A stretch of DNA of 64,000 nucleotides from Purshia tridentata (Eukaryota > Streptophyta > Magnoliopsida > Rosales > Rosaceae): NCBI GenBank assembly GCA_003254885.1, contig QANT01002889.1:99603-163602 (forward strand). The letters run 5' to 3'. The notes below the pieces were generated by a model. That model was not told the origin of the DNA, searched no databases, and saw only the letters and a list, made by a program, of their open reading frames with translations. Each line of letters starts with the position of its first letter. Within the stretch, counting starts at the first letter, position 1. The position numbers were made by a program, and so were the translations under genes. This document shows, piece after piece, positions 63,348 to 64,000 of the stretch.

Positions 63348-63630
63348 GTCCAATTTTGAAAGGTCATTCGAACTAAAATCTTATAGAAATTTAAATTAAG
63401 ACTTAAATCCAATTTTTTAGATTGAGGTCCAAACAATAGATTTTTTTAAATTTTGACTCATATTATCTCTTAAAATTAAGATAATTAATATGAATTAATT
63501 TTAAAAATTATGAAAGATAATATCTTTTCAGACATTTTTAATTAAAACATTCGAGATTATCTAGTTTCTTATTTTTTAATTTGAAATAATAAATGATAAT
63601 ATCCGTTTATATTATATAATAAAAAAATAT
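63348..63630. repeat. Dispersed repeat, copy 2
   Basis: Partner of the repeat at 60486-60706, same orientation, 2.9 kb apart, with extra AT-rich sequence inserted in its middle. Confidence 0.7.
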
Positions 63631-64000
63631 ATTAACTCATAAAAAATAATCAAACAAGTAAAGAAATATATATAGGTACATTTCAATTGTACCAATATCT
63701 GAGTTGGTGTGTGTGTATATATATATATATATTCGAGCTACTTCGTTTCCTGATTTTTGAGGGTAAATCCCATCTTTTCACCACATCCCCTTCTAAGGTA
63801 TAGAATGGGTTTGATAGAGGCGTTATGTTAGGGTTTAGCTTTAGGATTTTGGGCAGAGCCCAAAATCCAAGAGCTAAACCATAATATAAAAGTCGACAAA
63901 TCGGAGCTGATCGATTAATTGGTACAATTGAAATATATTTACAAATCAGAGTCAATCGTTCGTTTGACACAATTAAATTCCATAATTAATTATATGATAA
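63631..64000. other. Window end, AT-rich
   Basis: (TA)n run near 63716-63732. No gene is seen. Confidence 0.4.

Noticed and set aside
60486-63630. LTR retrotransposon bounded by the two direct repeats
   Set aside because: No gag/pol-like ORF, primer-binding site or polypurine tract is seen between them, and the copies are short and unequal.

Overview
The window is nuclear DNA of a flowering plant, almost certainly a eudicot. Genes are split by short AT-rich GT-AG introns, intergenic DNA is AT-rich, and the families present (cytosolic class I aldolase, SUFE1 with a fused BolA domain, KIN-14 kinesin with a calponin-homology domain, group-5 subtilase, small HMA proteins with CaaX ends) are plant-specific or plant-shaped. 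The gene repertoire suggests a woody rosid such as a Rosaceae/Prunus species, but that is an impression. I rebuilt the gene models by hand from splice sites, reading-frame continuity and protein family knowledge; nearly all exon joins close in frame.

Layout. 1.1-3.7 kb (-): organellar-type RecX-domain protein. 4.6-5.5 kb (-): DUF868 protein. 6.5-13.5 kb (-): 17-exon KIN-14 kinesin carrying one textbook U12-type AT-AC intron. 17.5-22.1 kb (+): uridine kinase/UPRT-like (UKL) protein with a 5'UTR intron. 23.1-24.5 kb (+): cytosolic fructose-bisphosphate aldolase. 25.7-26.9 kb (+): plastid SUFE1 (SufE-BolA). 28.6-29.4 kb (-): NHL/LEA_2 membrane protein. 31.3-35.1 kb (+): three tandem small HMA-domain genes that share a promoter layout but have diverged in introns, metal site and prenylation signal. 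38.5-40.2 kb (+): BTB/POZ protein preceded by two uORFs chained to it by ATGA overlaps. 42.2-47.3 kb (+): intact subtilase, followed by a decayed tandem copy at 47.9-48.6 kb. 49.6-50.3 kb (+): PNO1, the KH-domain ribosome assembly factor, with site II and telo-box motifs upstream. 51.4-55.9 kb (-): DDI1 (UBL, aspartic protease fold, UBA). 57.5 and 59.4 kb (-): two related small Cys-rich single-span membrane proteins that I cannot name. 60-64 kb: repeat-rich, no convincing gene.

The genes are mostly independent housekeeping loci rather than a pathway. The locally evolving parts are the HMA array, the subtilase gene/pseudogene pair and the small membrane-protein pair. I found no clear new multi-gene system. 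The items most worth following up are the U12 intron, the ATGA-chained uORFs, the in-frame stop that removes the CaaX box of the first HMA gene, and the small membrane-protein pair.
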